The notes beneath the pieces are model-generated. The model worked only from the letters and a program-made list of their open reading frames with translations. It was not told the DNA's origin and ran no database searches. 43,115 bases of DNA from an uncultured Anaerolineales bacterium (GTDB lineage Bacteria; Chloroflexota; Anaerolineae; Anaerolineales; Villigracilaceae): the NCBI GenBank assembly GCA_937960595.1, contig CALGPL010000005.1, forward strand, positions 1 to 43,115, written 5' to 3'. Each line of letters opens with the position of its first letter. Position 1 is the stretch's first letter. Shown piece by piece: positions 40,298-43,115 of this stretch. A program made the position numbers and the translations under genes.

Positions 40298-41992
40298 ATG
40301 CCGACCTTTTCCGAACTTCTCAAGGGGCATTACGAGTCCACCCCCGACAAGACGATCGTTTATATGCTCCACGCCGGTCAGCCCGACCGGCCGGTAACGT
40401 ACCGCGAGTTGATTCACGGGGCGTTCGGCTACGTGCGCACGCTCGACGAGGCCGGAATCCGGCCCGGCGACGTGGTCATCCTCATCCTCCAGCACGGCAT
40501 CGATTTGCTCTATGCGTATTTTGGAACGATCCTGCACGGGGCAATTCCCTCCATCATGCCGTTCCTGACCGAAAAACTGCTCCCCGAGCGCTATCGCGCC
40601 GACCTGGCTGCCCTCATCGCCGTCACCCAGCCGACGGCGATCATCACCTATCGCGAGTTCGAACCGGAAGTGCGCGCCGCCCTCAAGCCGGGCGAGGACT
40701 CGGTGCGGGCGCTCATCGTCAGCGACCAGGCCCAGGGTCCGACCCCGCCCGATTTCGCCCGCTGCGGCGGCCTGACGCGCCAGGAGGAGGAGATCGTCCT
40801 GCTCCAGCATTCGTCCGGCACGACCGGTTTGCAGAAGGGCGTGGCGCTTTCTCATCGGGCAGTCTTCAACCAATTGACCGATTACGGGCGCGCCATCCGT
40901 CTGAACCCCCAGGATGTCTTCGTTTCCTGGCTGCCGCTCTATCATGATATGGGCCTGATTGCCTGCTGGCTGATGCCCATTCTGTTGGGCTACCCGCTGG
41001 TCATCATGTCGCCCTTCGACTGGATTCGCGCTCCCTATCGCTTGATGCAGGCCGTCTCGAAATATCGGGGCACGCTCTCCTGGCTGCCCAATTTCACCTA
41101 CAACTTCTGCGCCCAAAAGATTCGTGACCGAGATCTGGAAGGGGTGGACCTATCTTCCTGGCGGCTGATTTCGAATTGTTCCGAGCCGGTGCGCTGGGAA
41201 TCGCACCAGGCTTTTTATGAGCGTTTCAAGAACTACGGCCTGCGTTACGAAGCCCTCGCCACCTGCTATGCCATGGCCGAGAACGTCTTCGCCGTCACCC
41301 AGGGCGGCGTGGACGGCCCGCTCGTTTTCGAGGACGTGGACCTGGAGAGTTTGCAGGTGGAACGGATTGCCCGCCCGGCCTACGATGGACGTCCCTCGGT
41401 GCGCATGCTGGGCTGCGGCAAGGCAATCTCCAACACGCGGGTCATGATTGTGGACGACAAGGGCAACCCGCTCCCCGACCGGCATGTGGGCGAAGTGGCC
41501 TTGCAAAGTAACTGCATGTTGACCGAATACTATCACCGCCCCGACGCCACCCGCAAAGCCTTCCTGCGCGGCTGGTACCTGACCGGCGACTACGGCTATT
41601 TGGTGGACGGCGAACTCTACGTCGCTGGCCGCAAGAAAGATCTCATCATCGTCGGCGGCAAGAACATTTATCCGCAGGATTTGGAACATCTTGCCTACCA
41701 GGTGCGCGGCGTCCATGCCGGGCGCGCCTCCGCTTTTGGGGTTTTCAACGAGACCACCGGCACCGAGGACGTGGTGCTGGTGGCCGAGGTGGACACCGAC
41801 GACCCCGCCGAGCGTCAGCGCATCGCCGACGAGATCCGCGCCGTGGTCACGCGCGGCTCGGCCGTGGCCCTGCGCTATGTCCATGTGGTCGGCAAGCACT
41901 GGCTGGTCAAGACCTCCAGCGGCAAGACGGCCCGCCTGGCGAACAAGGAAAAATTTCTCAAAGAGATGCAAGAAAAGGGACAGGCTTTCTGA
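40298..41992 (+). CDS. Acyl-AMP ligase (FAAL/FadD-like), ACP loader
   Basis: 564-residue ANL-superfamily enzyme that activates a carboxylic acid as acyl-AMP. A3 is HSSGTTGLQKGVALSH, A5 is CYAMAENVF, and WLPLYHDMGLI is a block typical of fatty-acyl-AMP ligases and rarely of amino-acid adenylating domains. A8 is GWYLTGDYG with VAGRKKDLIIVGGKNIYPQD, and the catalytic C-terminal Lys lies in KTSSGKTAR. It lacks the pocket of DltA (D-Ala specific Asp in the adenylation core is not visible), so the acyl group is more likely a fatty or other carboxylic acid. It should load the ACP encoded just upstream. Confidence 0.9.
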   Translation: MPTFSELLKGHYESTPDKTIVYMLHAGQPDRPVTYRELIHGAFGYVRTLDEAGIRPGDVVILILQHGIDLLYAYFGTILHGAIPSIMPFLTEKLLPERYRADLAALIAVTQPTAIITYREFEPEVRAALKPGEDSVRALIVSDQAQGPTPPDFARCGGLTRQEEEIVLLQHSSGTTGLQKGVALSHRAVFNQLTDYGRAIRLNPQDVFVSWLPLYHDMGLIACWLMPILLGYPLVIMSPFDWIRAPYRLMQAVSKYRGTLSWLPNFTYNFCAQKIRDRDLEGVDLSSWRLISNCSEPVRWESHQAFYERFKNYGLRYEALATCYAMAENVFAVTQGGVDGPLVFEDVDLESLQVERIARPAYDGRPSVRMLGCGKAISNTRVMIVDDKGNPLPDRHVGEVALQSNCMLTEYYHRPDATRKAFLRGWYLTGDYGYLVDGELYVAGRKKDLIIVGGKNIYPQDLEHLAYQVRGVHAGRASAFGVFNETTGTEDVVLVAEVDTDDPAERQRIADEIRAVVTRGSAVALRYVHVVGKHWLVKTSSGKTARLANKEKFLKEMQEKGQAF

Positions 41993-42030
41993 CAGCCTGG
42001 AATTGGCCTTGCGGATACATTTCCCCAAGC

Positions 42031-42059
42031 AAAAACCGCTCCCGGCAAAGGGAGCGGTT
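42031..42059 (-). terminator. Bidirectional terminator
   Basis: A perfect 10-bp stem (AACCGCTCCC at 42034-42043 with 42050-42059) and a 6-nt loop. On the minus strand it continues as TTTTT, a good terminator for the S1 gene; on the plus strand the tail is GGTCTTGTTATTTG, weaker, for the ligase gene. Confidence 0.85.
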
Positions 42060-42066
42060 GGTCTTG

Positions 42067-42834
42067 TTATTTGTCTGTGATGCGGTTCTTCAGGGTGCGG
42101 TCGAAAATCTCTTCGCGCTCGCTTAACTTCGTCGCCTTGTCTCGCTTGGCCTTGATGGTCGGCTTCTGGTTGGCGCGTTCCTGTGCTTTTTGGAAGGCGA
42201 TCTGGAAAGCGGTCAATTCGGGCTCGCGTTCGGCGGCTTCTTCTTCGAAGTGGTCTTCCTGCTGTTTCTTGCCCCGGCGGCCCCTGCCTTTGCGCTCGCC
42301 CCTGTTGACCTCGGCCATGATCTCTTCCGGCTTCGGCGTGGCGGCCTTGATGCTCAGGCGAATCTGTTTCTTCTTGCGGTTGACTTCCAGAACTTTGGCC
42401 TCGACCTCGTCGCCTTCTTTGAGCACCTCGGCCGGCGACTTGATGTAATCGTGCGAGATTTCACTGATATGGACCAGGCCGGGCCGTTCGGCGCCGATAT
42501 CCACGAACGCGCCATAGGTTTCCAGCCGGGCGACTTTGCCCCGCACGATCATATTTTCTTTGATCTCGTTCCACTCCAGGCCGAGCGGCTCGATCATGGT
42601 CAATTCGATGCGGTCATCCCGCACCCGCCGCACCCAGACCTCGACGCTCTGCCCGGGCTGGACGACGTCTTCGACCCGATTGACCGGTTCTCTTTGGAGT
42701 TGGGAAATGTGGACGACGCCAGGAACTTTTTGCCCGATATCCAGGATAGCCCCTGCAATGGTGGTTTTGACGACTTTACCCGTCAGGTGATCTTTCGGTT
42801 GCAGCGCGCGCTCGGGCGCGGGGATGTTGTCCAT
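42067..42834 (-). CDS. Two-S1-domain RNA-binding protein
   Basis: 255 residues: two S1 domains (about 15-85, VVKTTIAGAILDIGQKVPGV; and about 95-165, VARLETYGAFVDIGAERPGLVH) followed by a charged, Lys/Arg/Glu-rich low-complexity tail to the end (GRRGKKQQEDHFEEE). This resembles short S1-like proteins, not full rpsA. GGAG and a well-placed promoter (TTGCGG-17-TATAAT) lie upstream. With the three-domain protein at 15130 the window encodes two partial S1 homologues; division of labour unknown. Confidence 0.9.
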   Translation of the reverse strand: MDNIPAPERALQPKDHLTGKVVKTTIAGAILDIGQKVPGVVHISQLQREPVNRVEDVVQPGQSVEVWVRRVRDDRIELTMIEPLGLEWNEIKENMIVRGKVARLETYGAFVDIGAERPGLVHISEISHDYIKSPAEVLKEGDEVEAKVLEVNRKKKQIRLSIKAATPKPEEIMAEVNRGERKGRGRRGKKQQEDHFEEEAAEREPELTAFQIAFQKAQERANQKPTIKAKRDKATKLSEREEIFDRTLKNRITDK

Positions 42835-42873
42835 GTTGAATACTCCGATCGTCTAGAATTTAGCCGAAGGCGG

Positions 42874-42902
42874 ATTATACCTTATATGAGGGGAAACCGC
42901 AA
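42874..42902 (-). promoter_or_regulatory. Promoter of the two-S1-domain gene
   Basis: On the minus strand, TTGCGG (42902-42897) and TATAAT (42879-42874) are separated by 17 bp. The predicted start near 42867 gives a leader of about 33 nt with GGAG before the ATG. Confidence 0.75.
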
Positions 42903-43025
42903 ATCGAAATTTTCTGTTCGGCGTTTGTCTTTTGGCGCTGCCCCAGTAGATTTGCAGCCCATGGATCACAGAGAGAACTGATTTAACCTTTTCCAAAAGA
43001 GAGCATTGGGTAACTTAATTTCGGC

Positions 43026-43055
43026 CACAGATGAACACAGATAAACGCAGATTGG
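43026..43055 (+). repeat. Three 10-nt tandem CACAGATAAA-type units
   Basis: CACAGATGAA, CACAGATAAA and CGCAGATTGG follow each other without gaps. This degenerate ACAGAT phrase is a known dispersed intergenic repeat type in several environmental genomes. The 281 bp after the S1 gene (42835-43115) otherwise hold only its promoter; the window ends here. Confidence 0.55.
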
Positions 43056-43115
43056 TTTGATAAACGTCACAGAATCTTTGATTTCGGCGAAGTATGTTGA
43101 CTAATAGAGAAACGT

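Noticed and set aside
1..43115. CRISPR arrays, insertion sequences, integrases, prophage genes, tRNA or rRNA genes
   Set aside because: I looked for direct-repeat arrays, transposase/integrase motifs and tRNA-like cloverleaf ends; none could be supported, and gene content is housekeeping throughout.

Overview
The window is a gene-dense, high-GC stretch of a bacterial chromosome with no tRNA, rRNA, CRISPR, insertion sequence or prophage that I can see. Gene content suggests a Chloroflexota bacterium, probably of the Anaerolineae. The pointers are a T-box ahead of a eukaryote-like IleRS, an FhaA/FhaB/RodA-PBP cell-wall cluster, membrane sensors with GAF domains, a MoxR-DUF58-DUF4129 operon and several promoters placed for leaderless mRNAs. 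The taxonomic call is inference from gene content only.

Region 1 (1-7162, plus strand): the 3' end of a T-box riboswitch and its terminator, then ileS, a terminator, and alr-lspA-rluD-ltaE with overlapping or nearly touching ends. Region 2 (7149-10954, minus): a two-gene cyclic-di-GMP unit, an HD-GYP phosphodiesterase followed by a membrane GGDEF cyclase. Region 3 (11086-23415, plus): a long co-directional run of purine nucleoside phosphorylase, a membrane protein, a GNAT acetyltransferase, a 7TM-GAF-HTH sensor, an S1-domain protein, FtsK, a CDP-alcohol phosphatidyltransferase, Lgt, an ABC exporter pair and an RNase Z-like hydrolase. Region 4 (23453-24919): a divergent HNH nuclease and TIGR01777 epimerase pair. 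Region 5 (24938-28688, minus): moxR, DUF58 and DUF4129.

Region 6 (28770-30256, plus): tyrS behind what reads as a complete ribosome-mediated transcription attenuator. It has a promoter, a 15-residue leader peptide with tandem Tyr codons, an antiterminator and a mutually exclusive terminator. Region 7 (30258-35667, minus): a zinc-ribbon gene, then fhaA-like, fhaB-like, MTA phosphorylase and a single-chain RodA(SEDS)-PBP fusion whose transpeptidase active site looks dead. This resembles the actinobacterial fhaA-fhaB-pstP-rodA-pbpA-pknB locus, without the phosphatase and kinase.

Region 8 (35749-42834): an SH3-domain secreted protein and a HesB/IscA protein, then a six-gene cluster (36916-41992) organised like a dlt operon. 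It comprises a lipoprotein, an unlisted 39-codon DltX-like micro-ORF, an MBOAT acyltransferase, an SGNH/DltD-like protein, an acyl carrier protein and a fatty-acyl-AMP-ligase-like enzyme. I read it as an envelope-polymer O-acylation machine and the best candidate for an undescribed system here. A two-S1-domain protein and a short tandem repeat close the window.

The two aminoacyl-tRNA synthetases appear to sense their uncharged tRNAs in different ways: ileS directly by T-box, tyrS indirectly through leader-peptide translation.
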